DNA of 64,000 bases. Source: Isosphaeraceae bacterium. GTDB lineage: Bacteria > Planctomycetota > Planctomycetia > Isosphaerales > Isosphaeraceae. The notes beneath the pieces are model-generated. The model was given only the letters and a program-made list of their open reading frames with translations, searched no databases and was not told where the DNA came from. This document shows positions 36,975 through 44,903 of this stretch, piece after piece (position 1 is the first letter of the stretch; the number at the start of each line of letters is the position of its first letter). The stretch covers positions 1-64,000 of the forward strand of contig JARLIH010000467.1 in NCBI GenBank assembly GCA_031291845.1, in the 5' to 3' direction. The position numbers were made by a program, and so were the translations under genes.

Positions 36975-37247
36975 TTACGAGGCGGGCAGTGCCGCCGGGT
37001 ACGTCTCCGCCCAGCTCCGGAACGCGCGGCCGTCGTCGCGCAGGAGCTCGCGGTCCCAGCCGCTCAACTCCACGTTTTTCAGCCCGGCCAGTAGCCGTCG
37101 CGCGTACTGCTCGGGCCTCTGGCCACCCCCCCGCAAGGGGCGGTACGGCGGAAGTCCTTCGAAGCGGCCGCTCTGGAGCTCCCGGGCAAGCCAGGTCTCC
37201 AGCCCGCTTCTCGGGCCCCCCTCGATTCGAGGGATACGGTCTGTCAT
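36975..37247 (-). CDS. Small protein of unknown function (90 aa)
   Basis: The start at 37247 is backed by GAGGAG eight to nine bases upstream, and a terminator-like hairpin follows the stop. The product is soluble and has no signal or membrane segment. Residues 23-38 (ELQSGRFEGLPPYRPL) loosely resemble the G-x-F-x-x-L-P...P-L motif of DUF1992/DnaJ-homologue proteins, and a helical KNVELSGWDRELLRD stretch follows; this similarity is tentative. Its promoter region (37332-37490) is a copy of the one in front of the methyltransferase, so the two may be co-regulated. It does not look like its EPS neighbours. Confidence 0.65.
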   Translation of the reverse strand: MTDRIPRIEGGPRSGLETWLARELQSGRFEGLPPYRPLRGGGQRPEQYARRLLAGLKNVELSGWDRELLRDDGRAFRSWAETYPAALPAS

Positions 37248-37331
37248 ACTCACTCCTCGGATCAGAAGAAATGATGGATAAAACCACGCGCCCGGCGCGA
37301 ACGCGCCTAGTGACCGGGAATCGGTCCGCGT

Positions 37332-37490
37332 GCTCGATAATTGTAATAGACAAAACACCGTGCGGACAATCGGCTCGTGCGATTTGTGTGGCGTCTTCGC
37401 CTGACGCTGCGTACGGAGCGCGGGGGCGGTGACGACCTGGCGGCCGGCGATCGCTGACGACGTTCTTGAAGGTCGACAACCGGCCCAACG
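37332..37490 (-). repeat. 157-bp direct repeat, copy A, with promoter
   Basis: It is similar over its whole length to 38481-38638, with the most identical stretches ATTTGTGTGGCGTCTTCGCC and GACGACCTGGCGGCCGGCGA. On the minus strand it holds TTGTCC (37364-37369), 18 bp, TACAAT (37340-37345), pointing at the 90-aa gene about 90 bp away. The rest of the 308-bp gap to 37555 shows nothing further. Confidence 0.8.
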
Positions 37491-37555
37491 ACGCAAAGGT
37501 AGGGACACACGTGGGCCTGTCAGGACCCAATGCATCCAACGGCCGACCTCATTGG

Positions 37556-38320
37556 CTAAATCTGCCTGCTGACGACAGCGAGAATCGTCCTCTCGTGTGG
37601 CTCCGCATCATTGCTCCTGGTCAATCCCAGGTGGTCGACGCGGAATTTCCATGCCTCAAGCAAAGCCCGAAATTCCTGGCTGTTCCATTCCCGAACGTGG
37701 CAAGAGTTCTTGGGCGGCCCAAAGTCGTCGATCCCGCGCGTCAAGTCTCGCTCGGGAGTCGATATAATGGCTTCACGGGCTCCTTGCTCGAGAAGCAAAT
37801 GAATTCGATCGAGTAACGGACCCGGGAAAACGAGATGTTCGACAACATCGGAGCAAATGACGAGCGCCTTTTCAAGGTCGCGATCTTTGATGAGCGACCC
37901 CGGTTTCTCAAGGTCTGATTCGATCCATGTTCCAAATTTATGATTATTAGTACACCATTGAATATTGTTTCCGTAATCGATTCCAATAAATTTCCAGGAT
38001 GGGTGCTCTTCCCATAAGCGCGCTAGCTTCTGGGCGCGCCCGCAGCCAATATCAACGATCGTGTCACACCCCCTTTGAACGGCTCGCTCGGCTGCGAACG
38101 GGTACACCATCGGCTGCCAGGTCACTCCCGCCGCTGGTTCGTCAAAGTAGTATTCCGGGTTCTGGCGCGAGGCGTACCCCAGCTTGACATAGAAGTTCTC
38201 CGCAAGTGAGCCACCAGTCCAAACACGGTCTTTCGTGGCCCTAGTTCCCCAGAGTCGTCTCCACAGACGTGGGTTCAGCTTGAGCTTTCGCATATTAAGT
38301 CTAAAGAATTGTAGATACAT
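37556..38320 (-). CDS. Class I SAM-dependent methyltransferase, AT-richer than its surroundings
   Basis: A 254-aa protein with motif I in TIVDIGCGRAQKLARL, the acidic strand end KFIGIDYG, a D-V-V-E-H motif (CSDVVEHLVF) and a later IISTPERD loop, typical of small-molecule or sugar methyltransferases. The substrate is unknown; the EPS setting makes a sugar or lipid-linked glycan plausible. The start at 38320 (MYLQFFRLN) is preferred, because upstream codons are arginine-rich and translate the 5' region; a start 27 bases further in is also possible. The coding sequence is visibly richer in A and T (for instance TTTATGATTATTAGTACACC) than all neighbours, which suggests recent transfer. Confidence 0.82.
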   Translation of the reverse strand: MYLQFFRLNMRKLKLNPRLWRRLWGTRATKDRVWTGGSLAENFYVKLGYASRQNPEYYFDEPAAGVTWQPMVYPFAAERAVQRGCDTIVDIGCGRAQKLARLWEEHPSWKFIGIDYGNNIQWCTNNHKFGTWIESDLEKPGSLIKDRDLEKALVICSDVVEHLVFPGPLLDRIHLLLEQGAREAIISTPERDLTRGIDDFGPPKNSCHVREWNSQEFRALLEAWKFRVDHLGLTRSNDAEPHERTILAVVSRQI

Positions 38321-38751
38321 TGAATTATCGATCCAATGACTGATGGTGTCACTGCGTCGATCGCCGGATCGACGCGGTGAGCGCGAGCGATCCTCATGGA
38401 AGCGCCTCCGTGGGGGCTCGCCCAATCCTATCGGGTCAGCGTCCGGGGGTCCAGAATACAATGTATGTGATTTCTTTCGGGCTCAACAATTGTAATAGAG
38501 AAAACGCTGTATGGGCAATCGGCTCGTGGGATTTGTGTGGCGTCTTCGCCTGATGCTGCGCACGGAGCGCGGGCGCGGTGACGACCTGGCGGCCGGCGAT
38601 CGTTGACGACGGCCTGAGGGTCGACAACCGGCCCGACAGCTCCGGGGCAAAGCGCGGTCACGTGACGTACAACGATGGACGCGCCCAGGCCCGAAAGGGT
38701 TCGCCGGAGGCGACGACCGCTTGCCTGCGAGAGGTCGGTCCTTGGGCGGAT
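38321..38751 (-). other. Leader of the methyltransferase, repeat copy B and remaining spacer
   Basis: 38481-38638 is copy B of the 157-bp repeat. On the minus strand it contains TTGCCC (38513-38518), 18 bp, TACAAT (38489-38494), giving a leader of about 160 nt to the methyltransferase ATG. From 38639 to the stop of the next gene I see nothing recognisable. Confidence 0.6.
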
Positions 38752-41739
38752 TCACGGGCGATCATCGAAACGCGTTTCATCCACCTCCCAGCACTCGCAG
38801 CGGGGCGAGTCGAGACGGCATCCCTGGGGGACCGAGAGCCGGAGCCGGTCGATCGCGGGCCGCCAGCTCCACCCGGGGCTACACCCGATTGGCAGCAGGT
38901 AGCGGTGCGGGCTGCCGTCGGTGAGGACGGTGAACGTGACCCTGGACGCTTCCTCGTAGTCCCGTCCGGCCGGGGCAAAGTCCAGGGTCATCGGGGCGTC
39001 GGCTCCAGGCCCCTCGCACACGAGATCCAGCTCGAGGTAGTTCCTGGTGCGGGAGTCGATCGGACTGTGAACTTCCCAGGCATGGCGGGTGGTGACGCTC
39101 GGGTTCCAGGGGCCGATCGTTTCTCGCGAACGCACCCGGTGGGTCAAGGACGACAGCCGGCCATCGCCCCAGCGAAGGGGGAGGCGGCCGGCCGGCAATG
39201 GGCCGAGAAACGGGGCCTCGAGCGCGAGCGTGCCCGGCCAGTGGGCGGGCGCGGGTTCGAGGAAGCTCGTTCCCGCGAGAGGACGGTAGCGGCGGTAGAG
39301 CTCCTGGGCGATCACGTAGTGACGGAGCGGGTTCGGCACGTTGTTCGACCCCGAGAGATAGCGCCAGGCGATCAACTGAGGCGGGTGCAGCCGCAGGGCC
39401 GCGACGGCCACGCGTTGCTCGTGCGGAGAGCTGATGCAGTAGGCGATCGCGTGACGAGTCGGGTTGTGCCGTTGATGCACATAGTTGAGCATCCCCCCCT
39501 CCATTTCCCACAGGTACTCGCGGTCGCCGACTCGCTCCATGATGAGCGGCGACCGCGCAAGCTCATCCCGCGTCGTGGCGAAGGTGTGGACCCACTGGAG
39601 AAAGCTGGCTGGGGAGTGGATCTCCTGCGGGGCAATCGCGCCGAACCAGACCAGTCCGGCGAAGGCGACGGTCCGGCGATCGGTCAGCGGCATTCGCAGA
39701 CCTTGGTGCGCGAGGAAGCGGAGGAGCTCGAAGAGGCCGATCGACGTGAGCACGAGATTGGGGAGGATGAGCGCGACCAGGTGCGCGCCGTCGGTCCGCC
39801 CCACCCCGCGCTGGGCGACAAGCACATCATCGATCAGGAGAAAGAGCCAGGCCCGTCGCCAGGGTGCGGGCACGCGCGTCCAGACCAGGGCTCCGACGCC
39901 GGCCCAGACGCCGACGGTGACTACCGAGGACATCATCAGGGCCCGGAGCGAACGATCGCGCCAGGGAAGCGGCAGCCCGTAAAAGGCCGGCAGGTTGCGC
40001 GCGTTGTCGAGCAGCAGCCACCAGTAGGCTCCCGCCGACCGAGGGCCTTGCCAGAGCGCGACGAAGACCGTGAATGGTACGACCGTCGCAAGGAGCACAA
40101 ATGCGGCCCAGGCCGCCCGTAGCGGTAGCGGCGCGGCGCGCTCTCCTCCGGGAGGTCCCGCGACCAGGACGGTTAACACCGCCGCACCGGCCAGGGGAAT
40201 CAGCATGTCAAACCCGCTGAACGCGGCCAATCCGCTGCCGGCGCTCAGCGCGATGAGGCCCCGCCACCGGTTCCGCGACCGGAGCACGCTGACCCCGAGC
40301 GCTGCGAAGAGCAAGGGAAGGCCCGCCCGATCTCCGAGTGCGGGATGCGCCGTGGCGGCCAGGGCCGTGACGAAGCTCCATGCGAGCGACCGGGTCCAGG
40401 CGTATGTCATGAGCAAGATCCCGGCCACGGGCAGGTAGGCCAGGACCTGTTTTGCAATGAAGAAGGTCCCCAGGCTCGGCGCAGCGAGTCGACGCGCGAG
40501 CCAGGCCTCGAAGAATTCGTAGCCGCGCAGCGGGAAGACCTCGGAATAGAGGGGCCGACCACTCTCGAACTCCCAGACGGCCGAGAGGATCTGCCCATCG
40601 TGGAACGAGTCGATCGCCGATGAGGGGGCGCCGGGCGGCAGCGCGAGCAAGAGCAGGACTGCCAGGCCCAATGCCCAAAGACCCCGCCACCTCAACTCGG
40701 GCCGCAGCAGGGCCAGTCCGAGGGCTGCCACCGTGATCAGCAGGTCGAACCAAGGCCGGGAGATGTTCAATAAGGCCGTTGCCGTCACTGCCAGCAAGGG
40801 AAACCACCGCTGCGCGGGGACAAGCGCCGGCAGTTGGTCTGTCAGGGTCGCGGGGATCGCGGACGCGATCACGAACGCTCCCGAGGCGCCGCTGACCACC
40901 AGGAGCAGGCTCCGCGGCAGCTCCACGTACGACCACCGGCAGTCGAGCGCGCAGAACACCGCCAGGATCCCCACATAGGCCAGCCAGGGGAGTCCCCAAG
41001 CTCTGTTCGTTCTCGTGCCGACAAGCAGCCCGGCCGCTCCGATCGAGGCGAGTACGACATCCAACGTCTCCCACGAAGTGGCGGTCCCCAACACGACCAT
41101 GAGGGCGAGCCCGGCCTTCCGCCAACGTGCTTGCGCTCGAGGCTCCCGGGAATCGAGCCGATAGACGGTGACAAGCACGAGGACAACGGCAAGAGCCGAA
41201 GCCCAGTGGCTCAGCAGAACCAGCGGAAGGTCGGGAAATCCGAGCCCCCAGATCGCCCACGCAACCGCTTGCCGAAGGCCGGCGCGGTTCCCGTGGTGCC
41301 GCGCGAGGATGGAGCCGACTACGAACGTGAGGGCACCGACCAGGGTCACCAGCGGCAGCCGCTCCGGCCAGTGGCACCAGCCCGGCACGCAAAGCCAGAG
41401 CAGCCCGGCCGCGCCGATGGGAACCAGGAGGGAGTCCGGAATGCGCTGGGCTGCGAGGGCGAGAGGGCGGGTCAGGACGATCACCGCGAGGACATATGCG
41501 AAGAGGGCCCACTGCTCCGATCTCTCGGAATAACCCCAAAGCAAAGGAACTCCCACGACATCCACCGGATCGAGACCGATCTGCAAACGGAGCACCGTGC
41601 CCGCGGCGACGATCCCGCCGAACAGCGAGCAGGCGGCGACCGCCGACGCGCGCCAGAACGGGCTGGACCAGCCCCCGTTGGCTCGGTGCGCGGTCAACGG
41701 CGGGACCCGGGGGGGTGGGTCAGGGCGTAGACGTACCAT
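38752..41739 (-). CDS. Large polytopic membrane protein, probable GT-C type glycosyltransferase
   Basis: A 995-aa protein with roughly 20 hydrophobic segments and a soluble C-terminal region from about residue 760. Near residue 410 the segment FHDGQILSAVWEFESGRPLY resembles the first periplasmic loop of GT-C enzymes (an acidic residue in H/N-D-x before G-x-x-L-Y), so transfer of a sugar from a polyprenyl-phosphate carrier is plausible; the paired GT2 would make such a donor. The soluble tail looks like beta-sandwich sequence. The ATG at 41739 overlaps the GT2 gene by 46 bp; a TTG at 41697 would give a tight 4-bp overlap. An open frame further upstream to 42063 only mirrors the GT2 gene. Confidence 0.7.
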   Translation of the reverse strand: MVRLRPDPPPRVPPLTAHRANGGWSSPFWRASAVAACSLFGGIVAAGTVLRLQIGLDPVDVVGVPLLWGYSERSEQWALFAYVLAVIVLTRPLALAAQRIPDSLLVPIGAAGLLWLCVPGWCHWPERLPLVTLVGALTFVVGSILARHHGNRAGLRQAVAWAIWGLGFPDLPLVLLSHWASALAVVLVLVTVYRLDSREPRAQARWRKAGLALMVVLGTATSWETLDVVLASIGAAGLLVGTRTNRAWGLPWLAYVGILAVFCALDCRWSYVELPRSLLLVVSGASGAFVIASAIPATLTDQLPALVPAQRWFPLLAVTATALLNISRPWFDLLITVAALGLALLRPELRWRGLWALGLAVLLLLALPPGAPSSAIDSFHDGQILSAVWEFESGRPLYSEVFPLRGYEFFEAWLARRLAAPSLGTFFIAKQVLAYLPVAGILLMTYAWTRSLAWSFVTALAATAHPALGDRAGLPLLFAALGVSVLRSRNRWRGLIALSAGSGLAAFSGFDMLIPLAGAAVLTVLVAGPPGGERAAPLPLRAAWAAFVLLATVVPFTVFVALWQGPRSAGAYWWLLLDNARNLPAFYGLPLPWRDRSLRALMMSSVVTVGVWAGVGALVWTRVPAPWRRAWLFLLIDDVLVAQRGVGRTDGAHLVALILPNLVLTSIGLFELLRFLAHQGLRMPLTDRRTVAFAGLVWFGAIAPQEIHSPASFLQWVHTFATTRDELARSPLIMERVGDREYLWEMEGGMLNYVHQRHNPTRHAIAYCISSPHEQRVAVAALRLHPPQLIAWRYLSGSNNVPNPLRHYVIAQELYRRYRPLAGTSFLEPAPAHWPGTLALEAPFLGPLPAGRLPLRWGDGRLSSLTHRVRSRETIGPWNPSVTTRHAWEVHSPIDSRTRNYLELDLVCEGPGADAPMTLDFAPAGRDYEEASRVTFTVLTDGSPHRYLLPIGCSPGWSWRPAIDRLRLSVPQGCRLDSPRCECWEVDETRFDDRP

Positions 41740-42416
41740 TTCAGGTAATGAGGCAGCCAGGCCCGCAACCGGAACCGCGATTGTCCGGCGGAACGGTCGC
41801 GCCACGTCGAAGGGAGCTCCGTGATCCGCCGCCCTGCCGCGTAGGCCTTCGCCGTGACTTCTAGTGAGTAGGCAAAGCCCGCCCGGCTCTCGATCTCGAT
41901 GCCGACGAGCACGCTCCGGCGATAGGCGCGAAAGGCATTGGTTGCGTCGTGGGTCGGCAACCCCGCCAGCCAGTGCAGGCTGAGGCCCGCGGTGCGTGAG
42001 AGCACCTTCTTGAGCCGAGGGCCGCCAATCTGTTGGCCGCCTCGCATGTAGCGCGAGCCGCACACGATGTCGTAGCCCTCGTCGCGGATTAGCTCGACCA
42101 TCCGAGGCACGATCGCCACGTCGTCGGACAGGTCGGCCATCGTGACGACGACGACCTCGGCCCGCGTCGCCGCGATCCCGGCGCGAATGGCATGGACCAC
42201 GCCGCGCCCCAGCGTGTTCTTGACCAGCTCCAGACCGGGATAGCGCGACTGCAAGCTGCGGACGACCGGCAAGGTGTCGTCCTCGTCGAAGTCGTATACG
42301 ATCAGCACGCGCTTGGCCAGTGGCACGCGCTGGTCGATCTCCTCGAGCGCCCGGCCGATGTTCGCGCCTTCATTGTAGACCGGAACGATGAAATCGATGA
42401 CGGGGGGCGCGTCCAA
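41694..42416 (-). CDS. Glycosyltransferase family 2 (polyprenyl-phosphate sugar synthase type)
   Basis: A 240-aa GT-A enzyme that begins IDFIVPVYNEGANIGRALEE and has the nucleotide-binding YDFDEDDT (41-48) and the metal-binding region MADLSDD (Asp95, Asp98), in the pattern of dolichol-phosphate-mannose synthases. KNTLGRGVVHAIRAGI and GSRYMRGGQQIGG are further DPM-like motifs. No membrane anchor domain follows. It would load a sugar onto a polyprenyl phosphate for the GT-C enzymes next door. It is encoded 26 bp after the epimerase, in the same direction. Confidence 0.9.
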   Translation of the reverse strand: MDAPPVIDFIVPVYNEGANIGRALEEIDQRVPLAKRVLIVYDFDEDDTLPVVRSLQSRYPGLELVKNTLGRGVVHAIRAGIAATRAEVVVVTMADLSDDVAIVPRMVELIRDEGYDIVCGSRYMRGGQQIGGPRLKKVLSRTAGLSLHWLAGLPTHDATNAFRAYRRSVLVGIEIESRAGFAYSLEVTAKAYAAGRRITELPSTWRDRSAGQSRFRLRAWLPHYLKWYVYALTHPPGSRR

Positions 42417-42442
42417 CGGCCGTTCTCCTCAAAGATCCGCAC

Positions 42443-43462
42443 TCAGATGCCGCCGGTCGCAATCTGCTCCCGGATCCAGGGGATGATCTCGTCGAGCGCC
42501 TCGGAAAGCGTCGTCGTCGCCTCGAAGCCGAGCAGGCGCTGGGCTTTCTCGACCGAGGGGATCCGCCGGCGGACATCGTACGGAAAGGGGGGGTCGAAGA
42601 TGACCCGAAACGGTTCATCCCCCCGGACCTTTCGCCAGATCAGCTCGGCGAGCTCGAGCACGGTCGTGGATTGCGTGGTCGAAAGGTTGAAGTCCTCGTT
42701 GAGCGCGGCCGGCGACTCGACGGCGCAGCGGATCCCTCGCGCGAGGTCGCCGCCGTAGGTGTAATGGCGGACCTGCTGGCCATCGCCGAGGAGATGGAGC
42801 GGGTCCTGCCCTTTCAGCACCTTCTGTACGAGGTCGGGCACGACATGGCTCAGCGCCAGCCGCACGTTGCCCGAGAGCACCTCGTGGTCGCACCGGGCGC
42901 GCTTCTCGCCGATGCCGACGCAGTTGAACGGACGAATGATCGTCGCGGGCAATCCATACTGCTCGCGCGCCCCCTGGGCGAAATACTCGGTGGCCAGCTT
43001 CTGAAAGCCATAAGTCGAGCTCGGCGGCGGGCAGCGGCGCTGTTCGCCCTCCGGCGTGGGAAAGTGCTCGGCGTTCTCGAAGACCATCGACGAGGAAATG
43101 ACGGTGATCTTCTGCAAGCGTCCCCGGCGTCTCGCCTCGATCGCGGCGTCGAAGGCGGCGGCCGTGATCCGCTCGTTCTCGGCGAGCAGGTCGTAAGCCA
43201 GTTCATGAAACAGCGCGATGCCGCCGATGATGGCCGCGCCCGCGACAAAGTGGTCGCAGTCCGCCAAGATATCGCGCAGGAGGGCCGCGTCCTTCGCGTC
43301 GCCGACGACGGCGCGGTAGCCCGGATGGGTGTCGAACGCGCGCACGACCGGGCCGTACTTCGAGAGGTTGTCGAGACCGACGACCTCGTGACCCGCCGCG
43401 AGCAGCTCTTCGATGAGATAGCCGGCGATGAACCCGGCGGAACCCGTGACCAGGACTTTCAT
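42443..43462 (-). CDS. NAD-dependent epimerase/dehydratase (extended SDR)
   Basis: A 339-aa nucleotide-sugar-modifying enzyme. The Rossmann motif is VLVTGSAGFIAGYL (G7-x-x-G10-x-x-x-G14), the catalytic Tyr151 and Lys155 lie in STYGFQKLATEY, and a Ser pair is in VISSSMVF. RPFNCVGIGE and HYTYGGDLARGIRCA are typical of UDP-glucose 4-epimerase-like and dehydratase-like members. The exact reaction cannot be chosen from sequence. Its ATG overlaps the dehydrogenase stop (ATGA), so the two enzymes probably act in succession on one nucleotide sugar, with a uronic acid derivative the likely product. Confidence 0.92.
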   Translation of the reverse strand: MKVLVTGSAGFIAGYLIEELLAAGHEVVGLDNLSKYGPVVRAFDTHPGYRAVVGDAKDAALLRDILADCDHFVAGAAIIGGIALFHELAYDLLAENERITAAAFDAAIEARRRGRLQKITVISSSMVFENAEHFPTPEGEQRRCPPPSSTYGFQKLATEYFAQGAREQYGLPATIIRPFNCVGIGEKRARCDHEVLSGNVRLALSHVVPDLVQKVLKGQDPLHLLGDGQQVRHYTYGGDLARGIRCAVESPAALNEDFNLSTTQSTTVLELAELIWRKVRGDEPFRVIFDPPFPYDVRRRIPSVEKAQRLLGFEATTTLSEALDEIIPWIREQIATGGI

Positions 43463-44658
43463 ACGAGCGCTGTCCCCTTGCCGAAGAGGTTCCAGATATC
43501 GATCACGGGCGTCGATGCCGGCGGCTCGATCGCCCGGTACTCGCGGTGCGGCGCGCCGATGATCAGCAGGTCGGCACGGTCAAGCACCTCGTCGAGCGGC
43601 CGGAACGTTGGATCCTGGATGTAGACGTCGGTGCAGAGAACCTCGGCCGCCTCGGCTTCGAGGACCTTCCGCAGCTTGTAGGAGAGCGACTCGCGCGGAT
43701 CGTCGCTCTCGGCCTTGAAGGCCATGCCCAGCACGCCGACGCGCATTCGGGCCAGCGGATAGCGCTGTTTGAGCCGCTTCGCCACAAAGTTCGGGAGCCC
43801 TTCATTAATGAGCATCGCGGCATGCCCCAGCAGTAGGCTGTTGTCGCTTGCCGCCGCCAGTTGCATCGTGTCCTTGAATAGGCAAGGGCCGGCGGCGAAG
43901 CCGCTCCGGGGCAAGCCTGCCATCCGGGGATAATCGCGGGTCATCGCCTCGAAAACGCGGTAGAAATCGACCCCGTGATCGGTCGCGATCATCAGGAACT
44001 GGTTTGCAGTGGCAAACTGAATGTACCGCCATACATTCGTGAAGATCTTGGTCAGCTCAGCTTCCAGCGGCGTGAGCCGTTGCACCGTCGGGGCGATGCG
44101 GCGAAAAAGCTCCGACGCGAGCACGACGGCCTGCTCATCGCAGCCGGAAACGATCTGGGGCAAGGTGGCGAACTCCTCGAGCGCGTGCCCCTCGGCCACT
44201 CGCTCGGGGCAAAAGGCGACGCGGACGTCCAGCCCCAGCGACATCAGGAGCGCGTGGACCTTCTGCGTCGTCCCCGGGGCCACCGTGCTGCGCAGGATGA
44301 TCGACTGGCCGTCGACGAGATGGGGCCGCAGCTCCACGAAGAACCGTCGCATCGCATGAAACGTCGGGTTCAAGTGCTCATCGACGGGTGTGCCGATGAC
44401 CACCACCACCTGGCGCGCCTCGGTCGCCATCCGTGGATCGTTGGCCACTTCGAGCGTCCGCCCGATCACCTCACGCAAGATCGGCTCGGCGCCCCCTTCC
44501 AGGAACGGCATCCGTCCCGCCCGGACCGTCTCGACCGCCCGCTCGTTCGTGTCATAAACGGATACGCGCAGGCCCGCGCGCGCAAAGGCGAGCGCCAGGG
44601 GAAGACCGACATGCCCGCAACCGCCCACCACGCAGACATCGAACCGGAATGGCGCCAC
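43459..44658 (-). CDS. UDP-glucose/GDP-mannose dehydrogenase family protein
   Basis: A 399-aa enzyme that oxidises a nucleotide hexose to the uronate with two NAD. The N-terminal Rossmann fold has CVVGGCGHVGLPLALAFA (residues 9-26). The central helix contains AELTKIFTNVWRYIQFATAN. The catalytic Cys259 sits in GPCLFKDTMQL, closer to the WecC (ManNAc dehydrogenase) pattern than to the GGxCxxKD of UDP-glucose dehydrogenase. The C-terminal domain has GVLGMAFKAESDDPRESLSY. GTG at 44658 is chosen for its GAGGAGA nine to ten bases upstream; an upstream frame to 44775 has no family similarity. It is the first gene of the minus-strand set down to the large membrane protein. Confidence 0.92.
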   Translation of the reverse strand: MAPFRFDVCVVGGCGHVGLPLALAFARAGLRVSVYDTNERAVETVRAGRMPFLEGGAEPILREVIGRTLEVANDPRMATEARQVVVVIGTPVDEHLNPTFHAMRRFFVELRPHLVDGQSIILRSTVAPGTTQKVHALLMSLGLDVRVAFCPERVAEGHALEEFATLPQIVSGCDEQAVVLASELFRRIAPTVQRLTPLEAELTKIFTNVWRYIQFATANQFLMIATDHGVDFYRVFEAMTRDYPRMAGLPRSGFAAGPCLFKDTMQLAAASDNSLLLGHAAMLINEGLPNFVAKRLKQRYPLARMRVGVLGMAFKAESDDPRESLSYKLRKVLEAEAAEVLCTDVYIQDPTFRPLDEVLDRADLLIIGAPHREYRAIEPPASTPVIDIWNLFGKGTALV

Positions 44659-44903
44659 GATTCGCGCTTCTCCTCGAGGAACAGCAACTCCTGAGCATTC
44701 TATCAGAGAGGCGTGACGCCGTGGCGAGGAGCTTTCTTCCCGCGCCCCGGCGTTTGGAGAAAAGCCGGCTTTCACCGGATTTTAACCCTCAGCTTGCGCG
44801 TCTGGCGTCGTCGTAGCGACTTGATTAGACTCGGCCGTGGAGCTCCGACCTGCCTTCGGCGTACGACGAGACACGCGAACCCGGAGAGGCACCACCGCCG
44901 AGC
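44659..44903. promoter_or_regulatory. Divergent intergenic region
   Basis: This gap separates the dehydrogenase operon (minus) from the membrane glycosyltransferase (plus) and must hold both promoters. TTGATTAGACT near 44821 could supply a plus-strand -10, but no pair matches consensus well. Nothing else is apparent. Confidence 0.3.

Noticed and set aside
41740-42063. N-terminal extension of the large membrane protein
   Set aside because: This part is the GT2 gene read in another frame; the residues are Arg/Pro-rich and unlike membrane protein sequence.
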